Positions 21,265 through 33,352 of a DNA stretch of 64,000 nucleotides are shown here, one piece after another (position 1 is the stretch's first letter; each line of letters begins with the position of its first letter). The DNA comes from Chara braunii (lineage: Eukaryota; Streptophyta; Charophyceae; Charales; Characeae): the NCBI GenBank assembly GCA_003427395.1, contig BFEA01000384.1:752565-816564 (forward strand). The letters run 5' to 3'. The notes under the pieces were generated by a model. That model ran no database searches. It was not told where the DNA came from and saw only the letters and a program-made list of their open reading frames with translations. Both the position numbers and the translations under genes were made by a program.

Positions 21265-23036
21265 CCCAAGACTCCACTAGGGTCATCACAGCTTCCCGGC
21301 CTCCCTCAATTGCCATTGCCATCAATTCCTACTTCGGGCCTACTACCGCTCCCCATGAATCCCTCTCCTCATTGCCATCAATTCCTACTTCTGCTACTAC
21401 GGCAGGAGCCCCTTTTTCCCGGGTTTGGATCAACAACTCTCCCGACGCGCGCCCTTCGCCCATAATTTCATTATCCACTGCGAGTGTCCCTCCTTCGTAT
21501 TCAAGGAACGCATCTATGGCCTCCGCGTCTCCCACCCCTTCGGGTGAGATACAGACCCAGCTGAGCCCACCGGCCTTGTTTTCGAGTCCAGCAATTTGTT
21601 CGATCTTGTAATCGAAGTGCCAGATGAATCCTACCCATCTCCCCACCCTCGGATCTATAGGCCTGTAATTCGTTAAGGCCCCTGCGACATTCGTCGGATC
21701 GATCCTTAGGATGAACCGCCTCCCGAATAGGTAGGCTTGGAAGGTCTTGAGGCAATGCAAGATGGCTCGGACCTCCTCCTTGAATTGTGAGTACCGCCGT
21801 CCCGCGGAATTCAGGGTTCTACTTTCGAACCTAATTGGCCTCTTTTTTCCTTCCTCATCCCTTTGAATTAATATGCCTCCTACGGCCAAGGGTCTTCCGT
21901 CCGTCTCTAGGATGAACGGTCGTTCCACTTCGTCATTAAAACAGGGCGCCGACAGGGCGACTTGCTCAGATGTCAGTATGTCCTTGAGGGTTTGGACGGC
22001 TCCTTCTCGCTCCTCCGTCCAATCCATGGTCCCTTCTTCTTTGATCATGGCCCGGATAGGCTCAGCAATCTTGGCAACGCTTTTAATAAAAATCCTCCAA
22101 ACGCCTACCACGCCTAAGAATGCTCTTACCTCCGTTGTTGTGTGTAGGGGTGTTGGCCACAGTGATATCTTATCTGTCTTAGCCGGGTCAGGTTTCCTAC
22201 TGTATGCGCCATAACGAAATCCCAGTATGGTCACTTCTGGTGCTGCTAGAATACTCTTTGGTCCGCTAGCGGTGATGTTGTATACTAGGAATCAGCGGAG
22301 TAAGTCCTCGATGTCCTGTAGGTGGTCCCATACAAATCTTCGGATTCCTAGTTGGACTTCCGTCTCGTCCTTCTCTTGGGCGCCTTTGATCGGGTTGTCA
22401 TCGATGCAGGGCTCACACTTCTCTGGAAACATGTCTCCGACTACGGCGAGCATCCTCCTTTGTGCTTCGGCTACTGCGTTCGTAAAGCCCATAGGGGTCA
22501 CCTGCATCTGCAACTGGCCTACGGGGGTGTGCATTGCGGCGTACGGTCTGTCCCGAGCATCCAATGGAAGCTGGTCGTATCCGGAATACAAATCTATCAG
22601 GCAGTAAATGCTCCGGCCGGCATGGGACTCCGCTAATAAATCGGTCTGAGGTAGCGAACCAGCATCCCGGATGGTTACCGCATTCAACTTCTGCAGATCT
22701 TGAATCCATCTTAGCGTCTTGTTGGGTTTCCGAAAGACGAACCACCTGTTCGCGTATGGTGACGCAGTAGGCTCTGCGACGAAGGAGTCCATCTTTCCTC
22801 GAAGAAGGTCTGTCACTTCCCCTGCTATCCCAAATTCATAGGACGGCCCCTTGTCATTCCAGCACTCATGCTCCACCATGTGGATTATGACCAGGGGAAT
22901 TAGCCTTGCGTTTAACCGCCCCTTTTGGTGATCACTAAAGGCAAATGCCAGATGAAACTCCTGGCACGTCCTTTTGATCAGAAGGGTTTCTTCTTTCGTT
23001 AAGAATCCACTTATTCCTATCTTCATTGTATTAGCT
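21265..23036 (-). pseudogene. pol: G2 reverse transcriptase and RNase H
   Basis: RT reads from KIGISGFLTKEET to the RNase H end in a single frame. The catalytic box at 22397-22408 reads CIDD: the aspartates lost in G1 are present, but tyrosine is changed to cysteine. A TGA at 22289-22291 replaces an arginine codon of G1 (CGC), and a TAG at 21329-21331 follows the RNase H domain. RNase H motifs are FILETDGR, RPIRFESRTLN, GRRFILRID and NKAGGLSW, the last with glycine where G1 has the catalytic-type aspartate of NKADGLSW. Confidence 0.9.
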
Positions 23037-23039
23037 ACC
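23037..23039. repeat. target-site duplication ACC, left side of X
   Basis: In uninterrupted G1 the site reads GAGGTGACC in the sense direction. The two broken G2 halves each keep GGT (ACC on the + strand), so 3 bp were duplicated. The next base differs on the two sides (A here, T at the other), so a 4-bp duplication with one change is also possible. Confidence 0.65.
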
Positions 23040-23070
23040 AATACACATTTCGTAAAAAATGAACTTTTTG
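23040..23070 (+). repeat. left terminal inverted repeat of X
   Basis: It begins AATACACATTTCGTAAAAAA and matches the reverse complement of 51403-51433 at 28 of 31 positions. Just inside lies CAAAAAGTGAAC (23072-23083). The same word occurs inverted just inside the right end, which is typical of subterminal transposase-binding motifs. Confidence 0.85.
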
Positions 23071-23833
23071 TCAAAAAGTGAACTATTTCGACTGCGAATT
23101 AACACTCAGTACATGGCCCAATAGGGCATCATGCGACACTTTAAGTGAGGATAAATGGTCAGTATATGAGGTGTTGACATGACAAATGTTGCGGTGGGGC
23201 GTTTTGAGCCCTTCGTACATGAATAGTCGTTATCAAATGCGAATTAACACCTCAGTGTAGGTGTTGCCAACAACTGTGACAGATAGTACACGATTCAAAA
23301 GGGCATCCTGTTGGGTTTGTGGTGCCTGTTTTCCATAAAAGGTCAGGGGTTTCCATAAAAGGTCAGGGGTCCGGCGCCTGACACCTTGCAAGTTGATGGA
23401 CTGAACCCGTCAACTGTGGTCGGGCGAAACACCCAGCCTGGTGCACGACATTTGACAAGTTGCACCCGCAAGCCGTCAGTGCCCCTGCAACAAATGTGTC
23501 CACCATTTATCTTCCCGAAAGGACCCCCTTCTTCGGTTGACAGAACACCGAATGATTCAGGAGTTAGTGGTGTTCGACAGAGCACCTGAAGGAAGTGGCA
23601 AACAGTCGTTCGCTCTCGATGCCGATTGCCAATAGCACTGTTAGGGGGCCTTGATGCTGGTTCCTGATCTGTTTGGCGATCGAGCAGCTTGAAGAAGTGT
23701 GAAACAGTCATTGGTTGTCTGTGTGGATTGCCATTAGCACTGTTAGGGAAGCTTGATGCGAGATTTGATTCCGGGTCGTGATCGAGAGAGAGAGAGAGAG
23801 AGCCGTGATTGGGAGAGGGACCGAGCTCGTAGC

Positions 23834-24030
23834 TTTAACCCGGAAAGGCATTGACAGATACTGGTTGAAATGGGAATGAATTCGCAGTTTTTGGTGTTTT
23901 TTAACCGGAAAAGGCATCGACAGATACTAGTTGAACAACGAATCAATTCACAGATATCGGTTATATTTAACCGGAAAAGGCATTGAGAGATACTAGTTGA
24001 ACAACGAATAAATTCGCAGATATTGGTTTT
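23834..24030 (+). repeat. three 60-65 bp units carrying an AT-centred palindrome
   Basis: Each unit has TAACCGGAAAAGGCAT, GACAGATACTAGTTGAA and a core of the type CGAATNAATTCG followed by CAGATATCGG. The core is a variant of the palindrome dispersed through X. Confidence 0.85.
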
Positions 24031-24429
24031 CGATAGACTTCCTTAAGGAAGTGTCAAACCGTCATTGGCTCTCTATGCGGATCCGTTTGGTGACTGAGCA
24101 CCTTCAACAAGTGTCAAACAGTCGTTGGCTATCTGTGCGGATGGCCACGCACTCTAAGGGAACCTTGATGCTGGGTGTGGATTTGCTTGCCGCAGGTTAG
24201 CAGTCGGTGGGCAGTCTTGGATGCTGAAGTCCGCCACCGGGACAAGGTTTGGCGGTCTGTGGTGGGCCTTCTTGTTGGATCTGGATCTGTTTTGAGAAGA
24301 GTTTCGCACTCCACAAACAGAATTGAACTCCCGATCCCGCAGGTTATCAGTTGTTGGGCAGTCTTTGATGCTCAATCGCAACTGGGGCTAGGGTTGTGTC
24401 TCTGTGGTGGTCCTTCCAGTTGGACCGGG

Positions 24430-24529
24430 NNNNNNNNNNNNNNNNNNNNNNNNNNNNNNNNNNNNNNNNNNNNNNNNNNNNNNNNNNNNNNNNNNNNNNN
24501 NNNNNNNNNNNNNNNNNNNNNNNNNNNNN
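24430..24529. other. assembly gap, 100 N
   Basis: Exactly 100 N. GACCGGG occurs on both sides of the gap, so the missing part may be a repeat. Confidence 0.99.
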
Positions 24530-25425
24530 GACCGGGATCTGTTTTGAACGGAGTCTCGCACCCCACAAACATAATTGAACTACAGGTCCCGCAGGTTATC
24601 AGTTGTTGGGCAGTCTTTGATGCTTAATTGCAACCGGGGCTAGGTTTGCGGTCGTTTCTGTTGAATGGGATATAAGCAAAGCACGAAACTCAATGAACTA
24701 TTTCGACTGCGAATAAACACTGAGTATATGGCCCACTAGGGCATTATGCGACACTTTAAGTGCGGACAAATCGTCAGCATTTGAGGTGTTGACATGACAA
24801 ATGTAGCGGTGGGGCGTTTTGAGCCCTTCGTACATGAATAGTCGTTATCAATATTAACACAGTGTAAAAAAGGGCAGGGGCTCTTTGTATGACACCTTGA
24901 CAATGTTGTCCTGGCTAGGTGTTGCCAACGACTGCGACAGACAGTACACGACTCGAAAGGGCATCCTGTAGGGTTTGTGGGGCCTGTTTTCCATAAAAGG
25001 TCAGGGGTCCGGCGCTCGACACCTTGCAAGTTGATGGACTGAACCCATCAACTGTGGTCGGGCGGAGCACCCAGCCTGGTGCACGACATTTGGCAAGTTG
25101 AACCCGCAACCCGACAGTACCCCTGCAACAAATGTGTCCACCATTTATCTTCCCGGAAGGACCCCCTTCTCCGGTTGATAGATAGTAGTTGAACACCGAA
25201 TGATTCGGGAGTTAGTGGTGTTCGACAAAGCACCTGAAGGAAGAGGCAAACAGTCGTTCGCTCTCGATGCCGATTGCCAATAGCACTGTTAGGGGGCCTT
25301 GATGCTGGTTCCTGATCTGTTTGGCGATCGAGCAGCGTAAAGAAGTGTGAAACAGTCATTGGTTGTCTGTGTGGATTGCCATTAGCACTCTTAGGGAATC
25401 TTGATGCGAAATCTGATTCCGGGTC

Positions 25426-25465
<40 letters not shown>

Positions 25466-26449
25466 TCCTTGCTTTAACCAGGAAAAACATTGACAGATAC
25501 AAGTTAAATAACGAATCAATTCGTAGATATCGGTTTGGTGACTGAGCACCTTCAACAAGCGTCAAACAGTCGTTGGCTGTCTGTGCGGATGACCACGCAA
25601 TCTAAGGGAACCTTGATGCTGGGTGTGGATTTGCTTGCCGCCGGTTAGCAGTTGCTGGGCAGTCTTGGATGTTGAAGTCCGCCACCGGGGCAAGGTTTGA
25701 TGGTCTGTGGTGGGACTTCCTGTTGGATTTAGATCTGTTTCGAGCACAGTTTCGCACTCAAGAAACAAAATTGAACTCCATGTCCCGCAACTTAGCAGTT
25801 CTTGTACATTTGCATGGACAACTAGCGGATTGCTCGGGGTACAACATGAACGCACACCACCAGCGCGGTGATACAATACGGACGCTGGCTTGTCATTTGC
25901 ATGGACAAATCAATAACATAGATTCCTAACATTCACTCTTGTCATCGCAAACATCGATCCCCTCCTTGACATGAGCATGTTCAGGACTGTAAGACGTGCA
26001 TGCATCTCATGGCATGAACATCAGAGATCGAAACACTTGCAAGGTCATCGGCGTGTCATTTCTTTGCATGGACAAGATGCATAACATCCGACAAGATGCA
26101 TAACATCCATTCAGAACATTTACTCTTGTCCCCACAACGTCGAGATGGAAACACTCGCAACTTGCGTAGTCTTTTCCTAACATTGCACCTTCGTAGACGT
26201 AAACACAGCACGCAGAATTGCGAAAAATGTTCAATGAAAAAAATCATTGAACCGCACATTGCAAAGTAGACAGGGGTTGTTTCCGAAAAAACATTCAAAG
26301 CAAAAAATCAGTCAATAAAACATTGCCTCTCGCACCTATTGCAACTTTTGCCTCTCGCGTCTCTATCTACTACTTCATATCCACCATTCCAAGGTGCACA
26401 TGCACATGCACATCATGTTCCACAAGATTGTATTTTAACATGTTTTCCC

Positions 26450-27214
26450 TTAAACACAAGGTCTGACCACCCGTCCGTATCTTGTGACATACGGGGTTTC
26501 CCGCTGACGAGGTCGTGAACGGAAGTCATACATAGCATTCATAGATGAGCCATACACATGCATCTGCGGCTCGTCGACTGTTGCATTCTCCGAAAACACG
26601 GACATGTATTTCATCCTAACAAACCCTCCTGGTCGTGCTAAGGAATTCCCTATACAGTCTCGTATGTCGGACACTTTCTCTTCCACCTCATGCCACAATG
26701 ATAAACATCTGACCTGACAGTGTTCCAAGAATGAACAATGACGAGCGCAGTCCACCAACTCTTGCTTTTGCGAATTTCTCCAAGTTCGTGGCGAAGATGT
26801 GATGTACTCACAGCCGAGGCGACTTCTGAAGCTGGTACGGTAGCGGATCGGTTTACCCTTATCGACCCGGATCTTTGGCTGGAGGACACCATCAGGCAGT
26901 GTAATGAGGCTCCCGAACTTCAACATGTTGGCAAACTTGTAATGGCTTGCCCAAGGGCATGCACACTCCATCGCCTTCCAATCATTATCGTTCCATTCGT
27001 CGAGATGCAGGTTCATGTACGGGACGACTGTCATCCATGGGTCCTCTTCGAAGTCCTCCTTGGTTGCTCCGTCGATCCACGTTTGACCGTCATGATGACG
27101 CACCGATCTCGCACAAGGTGAAAACGGTCTTGCTAAGCGCATGTGCGTCTCGGGACTCAAGCGCATGTGCGTCTGGGGACTCATGCTGACGCTTGTCGAA
27201 GGTCTCGACGACAT
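26450..27214 (-). CDS. family A protein, copy A1 (254 aa, unknown function)
   Basis: An uninterrupted ORF whose function I do not recognise. It is a paralogue of A2 at 27765-28728. Shared blocks in order are IDGATKEDFEEDPWM near residue 47, a pair of tryptophans (EWNDNDWKAM), HYKFANMLKFGSLITLP near 91, TSSPRTWRNSQKQELVDCARH near 137, and a C-terminal GFVRMKYMSVFSENA near 206. The conservation of these blocks while the spacers differ points to past selection on the protein. The N-terminus contains an imperfect duplication (HMRLSPETHMRL). No signal peptide or membrane segment is seen. Palindromes of the X type lie upstream at 27305-27360. Confidence 0.6.
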   Translation of the reverse strand: MSSRPSTSVSMSPQTHMRLSPETHMRLARPFSPCARSVRHHDGQTWIDGATKEDFEEDPWMTVVPYMNLHLDEWNDNDWKAMECACPWASHYKFANMLKFGSLITLPDGVLQPKIRVDKGKPIRYRTSFRSRLGCEYITSSPRTWRNSQKQELVDCARHCSFLEHCQVRCLSLWHEVEEKVSDIRDCIGNSLARPGGFVRMKYMSVFSENATVDEPQMHVYGSSMNAMYDFRSRPRQRETPYVTRYGRVVRPCV

Positions 27215-27764
27215 TACGCTCCCTACACATCACGCACACAGTCCCCTGGTGCGGCCAACACTCAATCGTCACGCCCCGTACTATATATCGACAAAATCCT
27301 CACTTAAGCAAAGTGCGAGTGAATTCTCAATTACGTGCGAGTGAACTCGCACTCGAATGGAGAGGCAGGTGCGCACACCATGAGAGTGATGATTAAATAT
27401 GGACACTGGCTTGTCGTTTGTATATTCCTGGATGAAAATGTCATCAAATCTTTGCATGGGCGAATTCGCAATATAGATTCATGACATTCACTTAAGCGGA
27501 TTGCTCGGGGTTCAGAGCACAAGTGCAAGTGAACTCGCAGTTAGATGGAGAGCTAGGTGGTCACACCACTGAAGTGGAATGCTCGGGGTGCACACAGCAA
27601 GTGCGAGTGAACTCGCACTTTGATGGAGAGATAGGTGCGCACACCATGAGCTCATGTGTGTAATGTATAAGGAAATCGGCGTGTCCTTTTTGTATTACCG
27701 GATGACATTATCGTCATTTCTTAATATGGACACGATACATAACATCCGTTCAGAACTTTCACTT

Positions 27765-28728
27765 CTACCGATGACGAGAGGCCAGTGTGTACATGCGTTC
27801 ATTCAAAGTTCGAACAGGCGACCCGGACGTAAGACACTGCGGCGCATGAACTGGAGCATCTTCCGCGAACATCGAAATATATTTCATGCGAATGAACCCG
27901 GTCCTTCCGTCCAGAGACCTGCCTATAGCATCCCATAGAGAGGACGCTCGAGCTTCAACCTCACGCCATGCGTCCACATCGTCCACCTTACCCCCGATTA
28001 CCAAATCCCATGTCCCTTCGAATTCTCTTGTGACCAAACCCATCCCGTCTCTCCCGAGGTGCAACTCATTCCTGGACACGTAGACCACAACGTCAGTCAA
28101 GGTCCTATTCCGATTCGAACACGCGACGCAAAGGACCCTAGATAAGAATAACTTTCTGAGACGCAATCTAACGCAACAGTAGGAAACCGCTCGAGGCAAC
28201 AGCCCTGGAGAGCGCAACGGGTACTCATCGAGGAACTCGGAATGTCGTGCACAGGCAAGCAACTCGTGTTTCAGCGCACGGGACCATGTGCGCGGCGAAG
28301 TGGTCACGACGTTGCAGGCCAATATATTGTGATGACGAGCAATATTCAGCTTTGCACTCAAGCGACGACACCGAACTGAACTGAGCACAACTCTAGGCAC
28401 CGGAATGAAACTCCCGAACTCGCACATATTTGCGAACTTGTAGTCGTCCCCGCACAGACACTCCCTGAGCATTTCGTCCCACTGGTCCTCTTTCCACGAG
28501 TCCAGGGGAAGTGAACGAGACGACCCTCATCCAAGGATCATACTCGAAGTCGTCTCTTGTCGCACCGTCAATAACAATGGAGTTTCCACTGCCGGAGACG
28601 CGCAGCGAGCATGGTGGAAAAGGGTATGCCATGCGCTCACGCCAAAGACCCGGGGTTATCCACTCCGAGATGGCCATTGCGATCGGCAAACGCCCTGCAG
28701 GCAACAACGAAAAAATCAACAAATGCAT
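27765..28728 (-). pseudogene. family A protein, copy A2, with a 1-nt frameshift
   Basis: The N-terminal part is in one frame (28728-28393) and has IDGATRDDFEYDPWM. The rest (28472-27765) is in another and has DYKFANMCEFGSFIPVP, TTSPRTWSRALKHELLACARH and GFIRMKYISMFAEDA. Comparing with A1 places the shift at a short C/G run near 28505, before the residues SWKEDQWDEML. A2 has an insert of about 70 residues between the middle and the C-terminal block that A1 lacks. The gene is in tandem with A1, same strand, about 550 bp upstream in transcriptional sense. Confidence 0.6.
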
Positions 28729-28877
28729 ACACCTAGATCACAGGGAAAGAAAATAACCATGCTCCCCAAGTACGTCCGTCGAAACTCCGATGACGGGCGT
28801 TTTGTTGAACACGACCACCACCGCACGGCCGCACTGCACCCAGCCGGGTGAGAGGTACATCAACGGGCATGGCAGGT

Positions 28878-29371
28878 GAGAGAGAGAGAGAGAGACTCTA
28901 GTTGAACAGCGAGTAAATTCGCAGTTATCGGTGTTCGACAGAGCACCTCAAGGAAGTGTCAAACAACGCTACATGTATGCAACGCCGAGCACCCATCGGC
29001 ACGTATACAAGCAATGGAAGTGATCACGAGCCTTCTGCATCGGTTGAAATGACCACCTTCACGAAGTGCCAAACAGTCGGCGGTCTGAGATCTCTAGTGC
29101 TAAAAGCATTCTTAGGGGACCTTGCGGTCGTGTTCAGAACTTCTTGGCGTAGCACTAGATGCTCACCAAACAGTTTTGGATGTCGATCGTATNTACACAT
29201 CATATGATGCTTACAAGCAAGCAGTGGCTGATTGCAGGACCTTCCATCCGGTGTGGATCTTTGAGAGCAGATTTGACGCAATCCACCGTTAGATCCATTC
29301 CGGCGAGGGGGACCTGCCATCCTGCCGCTGTTTACTGTACTCATCACGTGGGAATCGACGACGTGAGGAAN

Positions 29372-29434
<63 letters not shown>

Positions 29435-30180
29435 CTTGTTGAACAGCGAATCAAATCGCAGTTATCGGTGTTCGACAGAGCACCTCAAGGAAGTGTCAAA
29501 CAACACTACATGTATGCAACGCCGAGCAGCCATCGACACGTATACAAGCAATGGAAGTGATCACGAGCCTTCTGCATCGGATGAAATGACCACCTTCAGG
29601 AAGTGCCAAACATTCGGCGGTCCGAGGTCTGTAGTGCTAAAAGCATTCTTAGAGGACCTTGCGGCCGTGTTCAGAACTTCTTGGCGTAGCACTAGATGCT
29701 CACCAAACTGTTTTGGATCTTGATCGTATGGACACATCATATGATGTTTACATGCAAGCAGTGGCTGATTGCAGGACCTTCTATCCGGTGTGGATCTTTG
29801 AGAGCAGATTTGACGCAATCCACCGTTAGATCCCTTCCGGCGAGGGGGACCTGCCATCCTGCCGCTATTTACTGTACTCATCACGTGGGAATCGACGACG
29901 TGAGGAACCGACAACGAACATTCGTAGGGGACTTTGCGACCGTGTTTGAAACTTATTGGCGTAGCACTAGATGCTCACCAAGCAGTTTTGGATGTCGGGT
30001 ATATCGACACATCATATGATGTCTTACAAGCAAACTGTGGTCGGATCCCGGCCCCCATCCCCGGTGTGGATCTATGAGAGCAGATTTGACGCAATCCACC
30101 GTTAAATCCACATCGGAGAGGCAGACCGGTCATCCTGCCGCTGTTCCGTGTAGTCATCATGTGGGAGTCGACAACGCAAG
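28878..30180 (+). repeat. left copies of a 470-bp X repeat, with GA microsatellites
   Basis: Copies at 28903-29370 and 29434-29906, and a partial third at 29915-30180, share TTGAACAGCGAATCAAATCG-type starts, CGGTGTTCGACAGAGCACCT, GTAGCACTAGATGCTCACCA and TTTGAGAGCAGATTTGACGC. A GA tract precedes the first two (28878-28897 and 29372-29432). The same repeat occurs in inverted orientation near the right end of X at 48805-49480. The open frames in them have no stop-free conserved product. Confidence 0.88.
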
Positions 30181-31255
30181 AACCCGACGATGTTCCAATT
30201 GGGACGTGCTCTTGCTTCGTGATGTGCAGGTGCTTACCGGCGGTTCGTTCGATCCCCTCCTTGACACGAGCATCTTTTTATCGAAAACATGCATGCATCC
30301 CATCACATGAAGATGAGAGATCGGAACATTTGCAAGGTTGTCTGTTGTTTTTGTGAAGGTCAAGTTGAAGCAAAGTGCGAGGGAATTGCTCGGGGTTCAC
30401 ACCAGAAGTGCGAATGAACTCGCACTTAGATGGAGAAGCAGGTGCGCACACCATCGGCGCGATGATTTAATATGGACGTTGGCTTGTCATTTGTATATTA
30501 CCGGGTGAAAATGTCATCAAATCTTTGTGTGGAGAAGATACATATCCATTCCTATAAGTAACTCTTGTCATCGCCTTCAAGTTGCCTAGTGTTTTTCTAA
30601 AGGTGAAGTTGCACACCACAAGGAGAGTTTCCAGAAATCATTCAATGCAAAAAAATCACTCAATGGCAAATTGCAAAGTGCACAGAGGCGTTTCCAAAAA
30701 CAATTCAATGCAAAATTGCAAAGTACACGGAAGCTTTTCAAAATTCACAAAGTACATGGAGCCTTTCCAAAAATCGTTGAAGGACACGTTGTAAGGCACT
30801 TGTAGGCATTCTAAAAATCATTCAAGCCCATGTCGTATAGTCTACATGACATGCCCTTATCAACAGAAGACACGCCCTTGTCGCCACAAGTCGAAAAGTC
30901 CTGCATTACACTTGAAACAAACCCTACCTCTAATACGAACATGCCGAACACAAGTTCAACCGAAGTCCTACACGAAAGCTGATTCAAGTCGAAGACCTAC
31001 ACAAACGCTGATTCGTGCCAAAGTCCTGCATTGGACAAAAGGTCATCCGAACCCGACACGATGTTCACCTGCCTACACAAGTCCCACACAGAAGCTCATC
31101 CAAGCCCGACATGATGTCCACAACGTGATAGGGCCAGACCCACTGCAAAAGGAGTGAGGTGATAAATGCGAGTCTAATCGCATATAGAATCCGAATATCC
31201 TGAGACGATGAGTATCTTCGTAGCGTGCGTCGCGTGAAAAGAGTTAGCACGATCT
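30181..31255. other. gene-free stretch of X with weak repeats
   Basis: It holds A-rich imperfect repeats (TTCAATGCAAAA, TTGCAAAGT) that resemble 26220-26320. A segment at 30250-30360 is similar to 25960-26060 (GATCCCCTCCTTGACA and onward), and palindrome variants lie near 30372 and 30409. No ORF is supported. Confidence 0.5.
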
Positions 31256-31932
31256 TCATGGTAGCAGCATGTACAGTCTTCGAGTAGCCTCCCGCGATCG
31301 TCGTCGTTGCTCTCGTCTATGTTGAACTCGATTAAAAGGACTTGGTTCGGGAATTCGGGCCTGAAGATCTGGTTCGGTATTCGGCAAGTCGTGCACGAGT
31401 ATATCTCTTAGTACTCGATTCAAATCGCTCCAGTGACGGATTTGGAACGGACAACGGTCTCCCCAGAACGGTGGACTGTCATCATCTTCTCTCATGCCGG
31501 ATACGAGGAATAATTCTCCATCAAGCACGAGGCGATATGCATGATGAAGATCGTTAGGAAAAACGTAATGGCAGGCTCACAACCTTCAGGCATTCTATCG
31601 AAAGATGTACTGGTTACGTACGAATAATACAAACAACTTCTCGACCCCCCTTCGGACGCAATGTAGAAATCAATTCTGAAGACGGGCCTGTCGCGTAGCG
31701 TGGCCATCACAATGTACTGAAAAGTTGGGGTAGGCGGGGGCGAAACAGACGGCTGGACACGAGCTCGAACGTCTTCGGGGACCGGAAGGTAGCGGTATCT
31801 GGGAAGCCCAATGTTGCCAAACCACTCTAAACCATAAATGTTCTCAGCTGCGGCAACAACTGCACTTCGCAGACTTTCACAGTAGCCGAGGTCTCTGACA
31901 ACGACCGTCCCACTGAAACTTGCAGACGACAT
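31256..31932 (-). pseudogene. single-copy X protein of unknown function, 1-nt frameshift
   Basis: The start at 31932 (MSSASFSGTVVVRDLGYC) opens a frame that runs into a stop at 31492. The continuation is in the next frame from about 31550 (DLHHAYRLVLDGELFLVSGM) to the stop at 31256. The shift falls at a run of five T (- strand), so a 1-nt indel there would join the two into about 220 residues. The N-terminal half has a Pro-rich turn (SVSPPPTPT) and the C-terminal part is Arg-rich (RREQRRRSREATRR). No paralogue in the window and no recognised domain. Confidence 0.5.
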
Positions 31933-32218
31933 CCTGCATCAGAAGAAAGAACAGCGCCCTTGCGGGTGTCAAACATTCCACCTTGTCATACACGGAGAGG
32001 TAGGTAAACGGCGAAGTTGAGACCGACTGATGTTGGCAAAGTGTGAATGAACTCGTGATTAGATAGACACTTCATCATGCAACGGGGTATACCGAACGGG
32101 ATGGGGCATGATGAGCGATAGATAAGTTAGTGGGCGAACATGGAATCCAATGGGCTGTAAGCATAGAGCGAGTCTATTCGCACTAGAGAAAACACGAAGC
32201 AACTAATTTAGAACGCTG

Positions 32219-32941
32219 CTAGTGAAGATGTAGATGTCCAGCATCGCAGTAAGGGCAGTAGCACTGTGAATAATCCAGATGGCGGTAAACAAATCGCAAT
32301 TTGTTGTCCCTATGTTCGACTGTGAAATTTATTTCGTTGCAGCTATCGAAGAGGTAGTGAAGTTGTTGGTGCTGCAAACAGTCGACCCGCAAATGCAGCT
32401 CATCTTTGAGTGTTTGATCTATGGCGAGCCTGTTTTTGAACCGTGCAAGGGAACCAGTAGGGCCGGATGTGTGAAACGCTTGAAAAGAAGTGACTTTGAC
32501 ACCGTGAAATTCCTCCCTTGCGAGAAAAAGAGCTCTTATTTGTCGACCGTCCACCTTCACGGCAGTGAAGAGCGTCACGACGGTGGTGCCTCGATTACAC
32601 AACCTCACTCGACCGAAGTAGTCTATGATCACCGAGGCAAAACCAGGCACACAGTTTTTGATGCAACTTGTCCAACGACGCCCACTTAAGTTTCTCACAT
32701 AGAATATGCCATGCTTCAACCATCTTAGAAGTTTGGACGGGTTCCTCTTCAGAAGTGAATCCAACCCGATAGGGTATGCCTGTACATCCTTCATCAGAGT
32801 GTACAGGTACCAAAAGTTCGACCCTACACCACGGCAAATCCGAAGGTGTCCTTCTTTCGCACTTTGCCACGAAGGGATTTCCCCGTCCGACAACATCATA
32901 TTCGAGGTGCAGGTAGTCACGGTCCAGACCAGAGCGTCCAA
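32219..32941 (-). pseudogene. family B protein, copy B1, with a compensated double frameshift
   Basis: The long frame carries GSNFWYLY near the start, then VIIDYFGRVRLCNRGTTVVTLFTAVKVDGRQ, VDCLQHQQLHYLF, FTVEHRDN and a C-terminal CPYCDAGH. Between residues about 65 and 105 this frame does not resemble B2 or B3. The matching segment (VEAWHILCEKLKWASL and KLCAWFCLG) is in a different frame at 32595-32760. Two opposite indels have therefore put about 40 residues out of frame. Product unknown. Confidence 0.6.
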
Positions 32942-33352
32942 TATCTTCCTAAATGTTCTTCGACAAAATGATCAGATCAATCTGCGGCGCTAAGGAGTTC
33001 CTACTCTGCGACGAAGTTCCGATATCCATTCTGCATCAGCGGAGAAATGCAAGTAAGCGCGTCAGTTGCGATTCTCCCAAGCGCATAAGCAACAAATACA
33101 GGATCTTGACATGCACGAAAGGGTTCGATAATTGGGAATTGGTTCGCACATCGCAAAAGAGCGCAAGTTTTATAATCGCCGTCTTATCCCGACTTATTTT
33201 CTACACGTCATTCATGTGGGTCGATAAGTGAGAGTAGATGCGAACTTCGCAAGTGAGCGCAAGTCCTGCAACCGCCGCTTAATTTCAACTAATTTCCAAC
33301 ACATCATTCATGTGGAACGGTCATACTACTCTCCTATTGGGGACCATTTTCC

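Larger units (their letters stand above)
18480..23039 (-). mobile_element. Ty3/gypsy element G2, 3' half (RT to ORF3 and tail)
   Basis: Read on the - strand this runs from the start of RT through RNase H, integrase and ORF3 to the tail, colinear with G1 2010-6400. Its upper edge is abrupt: the sequence GGT-AGC-TAATACAATGAAGAT aligns with G1 at GGTGACCGACACCACGAAGAT, and above 23039 the gypsy sequence stops. The missing 5' half is found at 51435 and above in the same orientation. The inserted segment 23040-51433 is element X. Confidence 0.9.
23081..25790 (+). repeat. left-arm direct duplication of about 1.1-1.6 kb
   Basis: The block starting GAACTATTTCGACTGCGAAT at 23081 returns at 24697 and stays alignable to about 25790. 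Shared landmarks are GGCATTATGCGACACTTTAA-like sequence, GTACATGAATAGTCGTTATC, GGTCAGGGGTCCGGCGC and a GA tract (23786-23803 and 25430-25463). Open frames in these copies (23343-23711, 25048-25359) are alike because the DNA is repeated, and neither shows a domain. Confidence 0.85.

Noticed and set aside
24154-24627. ORFs crossing the N gap
   Set aside because: The long X-containing translations span 100 undetermined bases and repeated DNA, and cannot be supported.
32595-32870. Separate 91-residue gene overlapping B1
   Set aside because: Its second half is the out-of-frame middle segment of family B, as shown by KLCAWFCLG, so it belongs to B1.
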